A stretch of DNA of 59,302 nucleotides from the NCBI GenBank assembly GCA_002440745.1, contig DJVB01000015.1, positions 1 through 59,302 on the forward strand, in the 5' to 3' direction. Shown piece after piece: positions 36,055-44,787 of the stretch (position 1 is its first letter; every line of letters starts with the position of its first letter). The DNA is from Bacteroidales bacterium UBA6267. Lineage in GTDB: Bacteria > Bacteroidota > Bacteroidia > Bacteroidales > UBA1556. Both the position numbers and the translations under genes were made by a program. Under the pieces are notes generated by a model. That model did no database searches. It worked only from the letters and a program-made list of their open reading frames with translations, and had not been told where the DNA came from.

Positions 36055-36086
36055 TTGAGTTTGAAAACTATTATTTTCTACATTTG
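36055..36086 (+). promoter_or_regulatory. promoter of the second TonB receptor gene
   Basis: TTG (36055-36057), 21 bp, TACATTTG (36079-36086). The -7 box covers the TTG codon at 36084, so the coding start is ATG 36111. Confidence 0.7.
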
Positions 36087-36110
36087 CACCCCCTAACAAT
36101 TTATGCACAA

Positions 36111-38456
36111 ATGAAACACTATTTCGTAGTATTATTTTCAATAATAAGTTTCGGCATTTCTGCTCAAACCGGTTCAATCAAAGGAATCGTCTTGGATAAG
36201 GATAGTCGAAATCCAATGATGTTTACCAACGTTTTTCTTAAAGGATATGCCATTGGTGCCACTACCGATGAAAACGGTTTCTATTTCATTTCGAAAATCC
36301 CTCCAGGTAGCTATACTTTGATGGTGACAGCGGTAGGTTACGATACAGTGAAAGTTGATGTGAATGTTACTGAAAACGTGACATTAACAAGGAATATCGA
36401 AGTCAATGAAGCTGTATATCAATTAACTACATTCACAATCAATGCCGACCGACAAGAAGGTCGCACCGACACTAAAATATCGATTGTAAAAGTTACCCCT
36501 AAGCAAATCAGCCAAATACCAACCATTGGAGGCCAAGCCGACATAGCACAATACCTTCAGGTTATTCCCGGAGTAGTTTTCACCGGCGACCAAGGTGGAC
36601 AACTTTACATCAGAGGTGGAACACCAATTCAAAACTTAGTCCTTTTAGACGGGATGACTGTATATAATCCATTCCACTCAATCGGTTTATTTTCAGTATT
36701 CGATGCCGATTTAATCAGTGTTGCAGATGTTTATACCGGCGGGTTTGGCGCTGAATATGGCGATCGAATTTCTTCGGTGATGGATATTAGCTACAAATAC
36801 GGAAATACCAAAAGGTTATCCGGTAAACTTGATGTTAATAGTTTTGGAACAAAATTGCTTCTTGAAGGACCTTTAGTTAAACAAACTTCACCGGACAAAG
36901 GCTCCATTTCGATGATTGTTTCAGCAAAAAACTCATATATTAAAGAGTCATCACTTTTAATTTATCCCTACGTAAATGATGGGGACGGTATTCCATTTTC
37001 ATTCAATGATTATTATGGAAAAATTTCCTTCAATGGCTCTAATGGCAATCGTTTAGACGTCTTTGGTTTTAATTTCAATGATCAGGTTACGTATAAAACC
37101 ATTAATAATTATAAGTGGAACTCTTATGGAGGAGGAATGAAATTCAACATTGTTCCGGGTAATTCTCCGATGCTTCTTGAAGGCAAGGTTGCTTATTCAA
37201 ATTATCATCTAAATCTGGAAGACGGGACCGGTCTCGACCGCTTCAGCAATATTGGAGGCTTCAATATGGGACTTGATTTTACTTATTTTGCAGGAAAGAA
37301 CAGAGTGAAATATGGCATTGATATTAAAGGCTTTACAACAGATTATACCTATGTCAACTCTTTAGAACGAACCATTAAACAAAAAGAAAGCACAACAGAA
37401 ATTGCTGGATATTTAACCACAAAATTGAATTTTGGAAAAATTAAGGACAAAAACTCACCAGAGAATTCCTCCCTCTCCTACTCGCGCTTAATAATAGAGC
37501 CCGGTTTAAGAGTTCAATATTATGCCTCATTAGCTAATATTTCTTTTGAACCCCGTTTTAGCATGAAATACAGTTTAGGGCCAAACCTTCGACTTAAGGC
37601 CGCTGCAGGAATATTCTCACAAAATCTTATTTCAACCTCCTCAGATAGAGATGTTGTAAATTTATTTTATGGTTTTATTTCCGGTCCGGAAAACCTACAA
37701 ACCAATTTCAACGGTAAAGAACTCACGCATAAACTCCAAAAATCGAATCATCTTATTGGAGGAATTGAATACGACTTAGGAAATAGAATCACTTTGAATC
37801 TTGAGGCATATTTTAAATATTTCTCCCAACTAACAAATATTAATAGAAATAAAGTATTTGACGACAGCCCTGAATATCTCGACAAACCGGACGCTCTGAA
37901 AAAAGATTTCATTATCGAAACCGGTGATGCTCAAGGCGTTGACTTTTCTTTTAAGTATGAATATAAAAAGCTATATGTTTGGTTTGTATATAGTTTAGGA
38001 TTCAACCAGAGATTCGATGGGCTGATGGAATATATTCCACATTTCGACCGCAGACATAATATAAACTTCCTTACCACCTATTCCATGGGCAAATCGAAAC
38101 TATGGGAAGTAAGTGGAAGATGGAATTTCGGATCCGGTTTTCCTTTCACCCCAACAATCGGTAATTATGAGATTTTGACTTTTTCTGACGGAATTAACAC
38201 GGATTATACTGTTGCTAATGGTGAAGTTGGAATTGTTTATGGAGATATAAATAGTCACCGACTTCCTTCCTATCATCGAATGGATATTGCTGTGAAAAGA
38301 AAATTTTTAATTACTGAAACATCTACACTTGAGGTAAATATCGGTGTAACAAATATTTATAATCGTAATAATATATTTTATATCGATCGCATCACCAATG
38401 AGCGAGTTGATCAATTACCTTTCTTACCATCAATCGGATTAAATTTTGTTTTCTAA
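36111..38456 (+). CDS. TonB-dependent receptor with CarboxypepD_reg-like domain
   Basis: 781 residues. A signal peptide (MKHYFVVLFSIISFGISAQ), a CarboxypepD_reg-like domain (about 20-110: GSIKGIVLDKDSRNPMMFTN), a plug (about 125-225: GGQLYIRGGTPIQNLVLLDG and YTGGFGAEYGDRISSVMDI) and a barrel ending in a terminal Phe (LNFVF). No SusD-like partner is nearby, and there are no clues to the ligand. The plug pattern (GG.LYIRGGTP.QNLVLLDGMTVYNP) is that of the common Bacteroidota receptor group with unknown substrates. Its stop overlaps the SRAP gene start by 1 nt (TAATG). Confidence 0.88.
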   Translation: MKHYFVVLFSIISFGISAQTGSIKGIVLDKDSRNPMMFTNVFLKGYAIGATTDENGFYFISKIPPGSYTLMVTAVGYDTVKVDVNVTENVTLTRNIEVNEAVYQLTTFTINADRQEGRTDTKISIVKVTPKQISQIPTIGGQADIAQYLQVIPGVVFTGDQGGQLYIRGGTPIQNLVLLDGMTVYNPFHSIGLFSVFDADLISVADVYTGGFGAEYGDRISSVMDISYKYGNTKRLSGKLDVNSFGTKLLLEGPLVKQTSPDKGSISMIVSAKNSYIKESSLLIYPYVNDGDGIPFSFNDYYGKISFNGSNGNRLDVFGFNFNDQVTYKTINNYKWNSYGGGMKFNIVPGNSPMLLEGKVAYSNYHLNLEDGTGLDRFSNIGGFNMGLDFTYFAGKNRVKYGIDIKGFTTDYTYVNSLERTIKQKESTTEIAGYLTTKLNFGKIKDKNSPENSSLSYSRLIIEPGLRVQYYASLANISFEPRFSMKYSLGPNLRLKAAAGIFSQNLISTSSDRDVVNLFYGFISGPENLQTNFNGKELTHKLQKSNHLIGGIEYDLGNRITLNLEAYFKYFSQLTNINRNKVFDDSPEYLDKPDALKKDFIIETGDAQGVDFSFKYEYKKLYVWFVYSLGFNQRFDGLMEYIPHFDRRHNINFLTTYSMGKSKLWEVSGRWNFGSGFPFTPTIGNYEILTFSDGINTDYTVANGEVGIVYGDINSHRLPSYHRMDIAVKRKFLITETSTLEVNIGVTNIYNRNNIFYIDRITNERVDQLPFLPSIGLNFVF

Positions 38457-39265
38457 TGTGTGGAAGATATGTTTTGGTGCAAAAAATTGAAGTGATTGAA
38501 CAACGATTCAATGTTACAACTGCATCGGAATTTATCTTTGAGCCATCTTATAATATATCCCCTGGTGATCTAGCACCGGTTATCACCTGCGAATCTCCTC
38601 GAATTCTTCAATCCTTCCGCTTCGGATTAACGCCATTTTGGGCAAAAAAACGAATGTATCTTTTTAATGCTCGAGTTGAAGGTGATCGAAACAAAGACAA
38701 CGATCCAAATTATATTGGCGCAAAGGATATTATTATTAAACCGGCCTTTCGAAAACCGATTCGACAACAGCGTTGCTTGATTCCGGCAGATGCCTTCATC
38801 GAAGGAACCACAGACGAAGGGCTAAGCAATCCTTTTTTAGTTCATCTTCAAAACAAGGAACGGCCTTTTGCTTTTGCAGGCATTTATGATAGTTGGATAA
38901 ATCCTGAAACCCAGATATTGGAATATGGCTTTTCAATTATCACTACAACAGCAAATGATCTTATGCAAAAAATTCCACATCACCGTTGCCCGGTAATCTT
39001 GCCACGATATGCTGAAAAAATTTGGCTAAAAAAAGAGGCTCATCTAACGGATTTACTAAAACTCTTAGTTCCTCCAGATGCTAATCGAATGAATGCTTTT
39101 CCCATAAGTCAGGCAATAAAAAACCCTAAAGTAAAGGATAAATCGCTAATCCAACCAACCGGCAAACCTTTACAGGCAGAAATGACATTGAAAACCCATC
39201 AAGAATTAAGATTAGAAGGGATGGGAAACAGAAACAGACAATCAGACACAAAGAAACAATCTTAA
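38456..39265 (+). CDS. SRAP-domain protein (HMCES/YedK family)
   Basis: 269 residues that begin MCGRY; after removal of Met1 the new N-terminal Cys2 forms a covalent thiazolidine with abasic sites in single-stranded DNA, protecting the genome during replication. Other family motifs: NISPGD, NARVEG (usual NARxE), CLIPADAFIEG (usual CLIPxxGFYEW), and HHRCPVIL (HxRMPVIL). It shares a TAATG junction with a TonB receptor, an unexpected partner, but coupling may be only translational. Confidence 0.92.
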   Translation: MCGRYVLVQKIEVIEQRFNVTTASEFIFEPSYNISPGDLAPVITCESPRILQSFRFGLTPFWAKKRMYLFNARVEGDRNKDNDPNYIGAKDIIIKPAFRKPIRQQRCLIPADAFIEGTTDEGLSNPFLVHLQNKERPFAFAGIYDSWINPETQILEYGFSIITTTANDLMQKIPHHRCPVILPRYAEKIWLKKEAHLTDLLKLLVPPDANRMNAFPISQAIKNPKVKDKSLIQPTGKPLQAEMTLKTHQELRLEGMGNRNRQSDTKKQS

Positions 39266-39279
39266 AGCCCTGAATAACA

Positions 39280-41190
39280 CTATTTTAGCGAATTTCTAAC
39301 GCTTGCCAAATTATATTCATTTTGATGTGATTTTCCTTCTGCGGTAAGAAGCATATCAAGAACTGATTGGTAATTCTCCACAACTTTTCCCCGAACAACC
39401 TTCATGGTTGAGTTTACCATTTTATTTTCTTCGGTAAAAGGTTCAGGAATTATGGCAAAAGCGGCTGGTAACCATCTCCCAGGGAACATATCTTGATAAA
39501 TGCCTCCTTCTAAATAATTATCGATTTCCTGACGAAGAATATCACAAACAAATCGCAATCCGTCTTCAGATTCCATACTGAGGTTTTGCTTCTTCATTTC
39601 TGATTTAATTACCTGATAATTAGGATACAATAAACCAACTGTATAGTTGTTCTGATTATTATATAACATAACTTGTTCAATATACTTAGACTGGTTCACT
39701 AAAGCTTCTTCGATTCCTTCCGGACTATATTTTTCACCATCATTAGCTATCAGCAAACTCTTAAACCTTCCCAAAACATATAGAAATCCATCCGAATCCA
39801 TATAGCCCATATCACCGGTATATAGCCATCCCTCACGAAGTGCTTCAGCAGTTGCTTTTTCATTTTTCCAATAGCCAAGCATAACGTTTTCGCCTTTAAC
39901 AACTATCTCCCCTTTTTCACCAACGGGCATTTCGTTTCCTTCATTATCAAGAATCTTTAAGTCTAAAGGTTTCACCAAAAAGCCCGAACTTCCTAATTTA
40001 TGTCTGAGGGGAGCATTGGAAGAAATGATTGGAGCCGCTTCCGACAAACCATAGCCTTGGTACATTGGTATTCCAATAGCATAGAAGAAACGCTGAAGTT
40101 CAATATCCAATAGAGCACCCCCGCCAATGAAAAATTCTAAACGACCTCCAAAGTTTTGTCTAATTTTACTAAAGAGAATTCTATCGTACAACCATACTAA
40201 AGGTTTCAAAAACATCCGAAATCCGTGTCCTTTATCCCATCCATCACCGTTATATTTATAAGCTACCGATAAGGCGTGATTGAAGAGCTTCTCCGTAAAA
40301 GCCCCCTTATCTGAAACACCTTTTTCAATATTTTTCTTAAAATTTTTAGCTAAAGCCGGAACAGAAAGTAAGAATGTTGGCTTAGTTTCTTTAATATTTT
40401 TCGGAATATTTTTCAAAGTTTCTAAGGCGGTTTTTCCCAATTCAACCACCGATAAGGAAGCCCCATTATTAATTAAGGTGTATAAGCCAACTGTGTGCGC
40501 AAAAGAATGATCCCAAGGAAGTATCAGCAAAGAAGAATAATAAGCGTGAATTTCGAGCAAAGACCTCGCTTGCTCCACATTGGCTGTATAATTTCGATGG
40601 CTGAGCATAATGCCTTTTGGATCGGCAGTTGTGCCAGAAGTATAACTAATATTTGCGATATCGTTTTCTGATAATGAGTCCGCAATGGTCATAACTCGCT
40701 GTGCATCATATTCTTTATCAAATTCCATCAGCTCTTGATATCCAATTTCATTCGACAACAAATCATCTTCCGGACCTAAAACTAACACAAAACGCACCTC
40801 AGGCAAATCTTTAATAATCTGCCGAATTTTACTAAGCTGTCGATTTGAAACAATAATTACCGAGCAACCGGAATGTGAAATCCGAAATTGCAACTCATTT
40901 GGTTCATTTAGTTTTATGGATAAGGGCACATTAATTACGCCCAAATATAATAAAGCCAACTCCGAAATCAACCACTCACTTCGACCTTCCGAAAGCAAAG
41001 CTACTCTATCACCTTTCTTCAATCCTTTATCAATAAAACGATCTGCCAAGCGAAGCACATCTGAATGAATTCGCTTGTAACTTATTGATTCATATTGGCT
41101 TTTAATCTTTTCAAACACTAATGTATTTTCTGGAAATCTGGCAACAGATGACTCCATCATTGCAGGAATGGTCTTTTGGTTAACTTTCAT
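39280..41190 (-). CDS. long-chain fatty acid-CoA ligase (AMP-forming)
   Basis: 636 residues of the ANL superfamily. Motifs: ISYTSGTTADPKGIMLSHRN (P-loop), YQGYGLSEAAPI (ATP/adenylate), and YTGDMGYMDSDGFLYVLGRFK (hinge). The active-site Lys would be near the C-terminus (residues about 590-610). The enzyme activates fatty acids to acyl-CoA at the inner face of the membrane, for beta-oxidation or lipid synthesis. A minus-strand TAAATTTG -7 element lies at plus 41232-41239. It could be co-transcribed with the minus-strand gene at 41248-43143, 57 bp upstream. Confidence 0.92.
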   Translation of the reverse strand: MKVNQKTIPAMMESSVARFPENTLVFEKIKSQYESISYKRIHSDVLRLADRFIDKGLKKGDRVALLSEGRSEWLISELALLYLGVINVPLSIKLNEPNELQFRISHSGCSVIIVSNRQLSKIRQIIKDLPEVRFVLVLGPEDDLLSNEIGYQELMEFDKEYDAQRVMTIADSLSENDIANISYTSGTTADPKGIMLSHRNYTANVEQARSLLEIHAYYSSLLILPWDHSFAHTVGLYTLINNGASLSVVELGKTALETLKNIPKNIKETKPTFLLSVPALAKNFKKNIEKGVSDKGAFTEKLFNHALSVAYKYNGDGWDKGHGFRMFLKPLVWLYDRILFSKIRQNFGGRLEFFIGGGALLDIELQRFFYAIGIPMYQGYGLSEAAPIISSNAPLRHKLGSSGFLVKPLDLKILDNEGNEMPVGEKGEIVVKGENVMLGYWKNEKATAEALREGWLYTGDMGYMDSDGFLYVLGRFKSLLIANDGEKYSPEGIEEALVNQSKYIEQVMLYNNQNNYTVGLLYPNYQVIKSEMKKQNLSMESEDGLRFVCDILRQEIDNYLEGGIYQDMFPGRWLPAAFAIIPEPFTEENKMVNSTMKVVRGKVVENYQSVLDMLLTAEGKSHQNEYNLASVRNSLK

Positions 41191-41247
41191 AAAATCAAAT
41201 ATTCAGGTAAAAACTTGTTTGTATGTGAATGCAAATTTAAGAAATTA

Positions 41248-43143
41248 TTAAAAATCGAACATAAAATAAAAATTCGATTGCCAAAAGAATCCATCAACCG
41301 AAATATCAGGCGCAATAGGAAGTTTTGTGCCTTGAGAATTTCGCCAATCAGAATTGAAAGGACTATAAATATAACCACCGGTGAAGCCAAGTCCAACAAA
41401 TCGCCATTTAAAAATAATTTCAGCAGATGGCGAAAAATACCAATGTACATTAGCATAATTAGAAATTTGTGGGGTGCCGAAAAAATCCAAATCAGGATTA
41501 ATCTTGGCAACTGATTGGTTAATATCTAAATAACTTCCAATAAATCCCATTCCTATTTGAGGCTTAAAAAAGACATATTTTGAATTAAGTAAACTCCATC
41601 CAAAATCAAAACTCATCCCATAATAATGAGACGAGAGATTAGTGGAATCCAACTGTCCGTAAAGTTCTTGTTTTTGAGAGAAGAAACCTGAAGAAGAAAT
41701 ACAAAACCCTTTTATAGAATTGACAGCCATACTGATAACAAAGGATTGCTCCGGAGTTTTGAGACCGCCATAAGACTTAGAATTCAGGTAAGTATTAAAA
41801 GATGTGTAATTTGGATAATGAGCACGTAAACCAAAACCAATAGAAAAATTACCTACAACTTCGTATTCATAATCCAATTCATCGTCAAGGAAGTCAGCAG
41901 AAGACTCCTCTATTGGTCTCCTATCGAAAATGATAAAGTCGAACGATTTTGAATAATCCCCAAAAATCAAACTATCCCTATTGACTTTAACAACCGTAAT
42001 TGTATCTTTTTTAGACATTTCACGAAACAAGGCAGACAATTGAGCTTGATTATCAACGGAATTCTTCATGGACACATCATCCTCATAAAAATAGGCTATT
42101 GAACTAACTTTTCCTTTAAGAAACGAACTATTCGTATTATTCAAACGAGCCGCAACAGAGTAAAAGTCGAACCACATACATTGATTATCCTTACGTTGAA
42201 CAGAAACATGACATCGACCAAATTGACCAAAGATTTTTTCATTGGGATGCATAGCTGAGTAGGAAATAAACTTTTTATACATATACATCTCTCTATATAC
42301 ATGCTGATGAGTTTGTCTGGAGTAAGATTCATAAACACGTTGATCACGAAGCTCTGAAATGATAATATCAAAAAGCTGATAGGCGGAATCACTTAAAAAT
42401 TCTTTATAGTAGTTTTGATATTTATAATACTCATCTATGATTGTAGAAACCGTTTTTTCTGAACTAAAAGTTCGTGAGCCATATTGATACAACATCCCTG
42501 GTTTCAAATTATCACTTAGAGATTTTGACTTTTTTTCCTTAAGATAGTTATCGTTGTATCCGGCAATTCCAGTAATAGATTCAATATTCAAAGCTATTGA
42601 ATCAGGGGCCTCTGCATTGGGAATAAGCAGACTTAAAACTTTGAGAGGAGTTTCATTAAAACGCTCAACATCAATCCCATAGACACGAAGTCTTAAGCTA
42701 TCCGGATAAGAAAGATTCAGTTCTCTTAATTTCTTATAATATGCAAAATACTCAGGAAACGAATAAAGCCTGAGGTACTCTCCATAAGTGCTATCCGAAC
42801 TATTATTTATATATTTATCAACCAACCAGCCCCGAGCAGTACCAAACTCCATAACAATATGTTTTAGTCCGGCGGTCTCATGTAAATAATGAATAAAAGC
42901 TATTTGCAATTCGGTATTAGCAGCACGATAGTTATGATTTTCCCCAACAAAATAAACATTGGCATTTAAGGCTATAGAATCAAATACTGCAAAGCTTGGT
43001 GAGATAGTATCCTTGGTTAATAGTAAAGATTGAATGCTTAAACCGGAAAAATCAACTGTGTCAGAACTTTTCACACTTTTAAATCGTTGAGCTTCAGCTA
43101 ATGAAGCGATGGTCAACATAAACAGGATTATAGTTATTCTCAT
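41248..43143 (-). CDS. erythromycin-esterase/ChaN-like domain fused to an outer-membrane barrel (unknown)
   Basis: 631 residues with a signal peptide (about 1-18). The first 430 residues contain FVGENHNYRAANTELQIAFI and HIVMEFGTARGWLVDKYI, the GE.xH and E motifs typical of the erythromycin-esterase (EreA)/ChaN superfamily, plus a later Arg/His region (GQFGRCHVSVQRKDN). The final 200 residues (GVGNFSIGFGLRAHYPN to FYFMFDF) read as 8-10 amphipathic beta strands ending in Phe, i.e. an outer-membrane barrel. The fusion suggests a surface hydrolase, heme-binding or quorum-related enzyme, but no substrate can be named. The link to EreA is a motif call I could not test. Confidence 0.65.
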   Translation of the reverse strand: MRITIILFMLTIASLAEAQRFKSVKSSDTVDFSGLSIQSLLLTKDTISPSFAVFDSIALNANVYFVGENHNYRAANTELQIAFIHYLHETAGLKHIVMEFGTARGWLVDKYINNSSDSTYGEYLRLYSFPEYFAYYKKLRELNLSYPDSLRLRVYGIDVERFNETPLKVLSLLIPNAEAPDSIALNIESITGIAGYNDNYLKEKKSKSLSDNLKPGMLYQYGSRTFSSEKTVSTIIDEYYKYQNYYKEFLSDSAYQLFDIIISELRDQRVYESYSRQTHQHVYREMYMYKKFISYSAMHPNEKIFGQFGRCHVSVQRKDNQCMWFDFYSVAARLNNTNSSFLKGKVSSIAYFYEDDVSMKNSVDNQAQLSALFREMSKKDTITVVKVNRDSLIFGDYSKSFDFIIFDRRPIEESSADFLDDELDYEYEVVGNFSIGFGLRAHYPNYTSFNTYLNSKSYGGLKTPEQSFVISMAVNSIKGFCISSSGFFSQKQELYGQLDSTNLSSHYYGMSFDFGWSLLNSKYVFFKPQIGMGFIGSYLDINQSVAKINPDLDFFGTPQISNYANVHWYFSPSAEIIFKWRFVGLGFTGGYIYSPFNSDWRNSQGTKLPIAPDISVDGFFWQSNFYFMFDF

Positions 43144-43157
43144 ATTCCAAAATTAAA

Positions 43158-43188
43158 AAAGGCAGTTGATCTTCAGCCAACTGCCTTT
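43158..43188 (-). terminator. terminator of the OmpA-like gene
   Basis: AAAGGCAGTTG (43158-43168) pairs with CAACTGCCTTT (43178-43188); on the minus strand a U-run follows. It lies 21 bp beyond the OmpA-like stop and upstream of the barrel-hydrolase gene. Confidence 0.75.
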
Positions 43189-43209
43189 ATAATAATAAAT
43201 TACATATTT

Positions 43210-44706
43210 TTACTTCACAATAAAGAAATCAACTCGACGATTTACCCAGTGAGTATTCTGAGAGAAAAGCTTAGTTTCACCCAATGCTTCTTCATCAAAA
43301 ATTGACTCGTCAAAACCAAAATCTTCAAGTAATACTTTCTTAACAGCTTTCACACGACGGTCACTCAAAGCATCATTATAACTATTCGTTCCACGTTCGT
43401 CTGTATTTCCGGAAATTTTAATGCGTGTACCTGGATTTGCTCTTAGATACATCACTACTTTTATAATTTCCTGATAATTTGCTTGGTCAATAGTTGACTG
43501 ATCAAATGGGAAATAAACTGAATTGAAATACATTCCCACTTTTGGAGATCCACCTCCTCCAACAATACCAGCACCGCCAACACTAGAACCAGAACCACCA
43601 ACCGGAATTGTAACACCTTGCCAGTTTACCATGGTATTAGCAGGAGTATTCGGTTCAATATCTCTAATATTTGGCACACCATCATTATCATCATCAGCAA
43701 AATCTGTTGGATTATTCAAAGGAACTTTTGAAGGATTATTTGGCATAATGGTTACACCTTGCCAGTTAACTGTATTGCCTTTTGGTGTTTTTGGTTCAAG
43801 GTCTCTTGTATCCGGCACACCATCAGCATCTTCATCAGGTGAGTCAGGTAAACTACTTGTAGCTTCGCAACAAGCTTTCAAATCTTTAACATCATTTCCA
43901 AGATCAACCAATTGTTTATCATAAGATTCTAAAGAGTCAATCATTTCTCCAACTAAAGGTTCAAGAGGATTCCATTTCCAAGCATTATCCTTAGTACCAA
44001 AATAATAATTTAAGCCAAGCATTACTGAAGAATAGTTATCAAATTCGCTCAAGCCAACTACCCACGCATCTAAATCATCCACAGGGCTATTATTCATTTT
44101 TATTTCAAGACTTATATCCAAATGTTTTGTTAGCTTATAAGCTCCTGATAAACCAACGCTCCAAACTCGATTGGTTGAACGCTCAGTTTTATCACCATTC
44201 ATATCATAACCAGTAACATGCAATATGGAATCATTTGAATTACGAGCAATGGAATTATAAAACATCCAACCGGCTCCAACGTATGCAGTCATATTCCAAC
44301 GCTTATTATACTTATATGGAAAAACAATATTGGTCATATTGACTATTAAATGCCCTTGAATATCATTCACACTTGCATGAAAATATCGATCCTGACCGGG
44401 TTTATTACTTTTTCCCCAAACACTATTCATTGTCCAATCAGCTCTTAAACCAAAGCGACTATTAAAATCCCATCCAACACGAGGTGAAATAACCCAGGGA
44501 ATCTTTCCTTTCATGGAAGTACCAGGGAAATAAACATCACTGCTGACATCACCATAAAATTGAGCCAAACCACCATATAATGATAGATAGAATCGATTAT
44601 GAATGCTCATATCGAGGCTGTCATTATACTGATTTACAATCGATTGGGATTTAACTGATGTTAATCCCAATATTGAAATTACGAATATGACAATTATTTT
44701 TCGCAT
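43210..44706 (-). CDS. OmpA-family outer-membrane protein with TSP3 repeats
   Basis: 498 residues from ATG 44706 (an upstream in-frame start at 44763 only adds a hydrophobic leader and overlaps the promoter). A signal peptide (about 1-21), an 8-strand barrel (about 22-255: LYGGLAQFYGDVSSDVYFPG), two TSP3-like calcium-binding repeats (DEDADGVPDTRDLEP and DDDNDGVPNIRDIEP, each followed by a near-identical NWQGVTI), a Gly/Ser linker and a C-terminal OmpA domain (about 392-498; NTDERGTNSYNDALSDRR) that binds peptidoglycan. Its barrel is related to those at 9855-10763 and 44788-46536. It is divergent from the latter through a shared palindromic promoter. Confidence 0.9.
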   Translation of the reverse strand: MRKIIVIFVISILGLTSVKSQSIVNQYNDSLDMSIHNRFYLSLYGGLAQFYGDVSSDVYFPGTSMKGKIPWVISPRVGWDFNSRFGLRADWTMNSVWGKSNKPGQDRYFHASVNDIQGHLIVNMTNIVFPYKYNKRWNMTAYVGAGWMFYNSIARNSNDSILHVTGYDMNGDKTERSTNRVWSVGLSGAYKLTKHLDISLEIKMNNSPVDDLDAWVVGLSEFDNYSSVMLGLNYYFGTKDNAWKWNPLEPLVGEMIDSLESYDKQLVDLGNDVKDLKACCEATSSLPDSPDEDADGVPDTRDLEPKTPKGNTVNWQGVTIMPNNPSKVPLNNPTDFADDDNDGVPNIRDIEPNTPANTMVNWQGVTIPVGGSGSSVGGAGIVGGGGSPKVGMYFNSVYFPFDQSTIDQANYQEIIKVVMYLRANPGTRIKISGNTDERGTNSYNDALSDRRVKAVKKVLLEDFGFDESIFDEEALGETKLFSQNTHWVNRRVDFFIVK

Positions 44707-44711
44707 AAATA

Positions 44712-44750
44712 TTGTATGTATTAGTATTGTTAATATCTTTGCAAAGATAT
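44712..44750. promoter_or_regulatory. overlapping divergent promoters with a palindromic -7 core
   Basis: ATATCTTTGCAAAGATAT (44733-44750) is a perfect 18-bp palindrome. Its plus reading gives TATCTTTG (44734-44741) with TTG at 44712-44714 and a 19-bp spacer, for the gene starting at 44788. Its minus reading gives TATCTTTG (plus 44749-44742) for the gene starting at 44706; its -33 position reads TTA (plus 44769-44771). Both transcripts must therefore start within the palindrome region and can hardly initiate at once. Confidence 0.75.
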
Positions 44751-44787
44751 AATAATTAATCATCGATTTAAAGTAATATCAATAATT

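Noticed and set aside
36084..36110. Extension of the second TonB receptor to a TTG start at 36084
   Set aside because: It lies in the -7 box TACATTTG and would precede the signal peptide.
41187..41510. 107-codon minus-strand and 112-codon plus-strand frames at the end of the EreA-like gene
   Set aside because: Both are alternative frames of the barrel-encoding region, without a start context or a family motif.
43523..43924. 133-codon plus-strand frame opposite the OmpA-family gene
   Set aside because: Pro-rich translation of the complement of the Gly/TSP3 repeat region.
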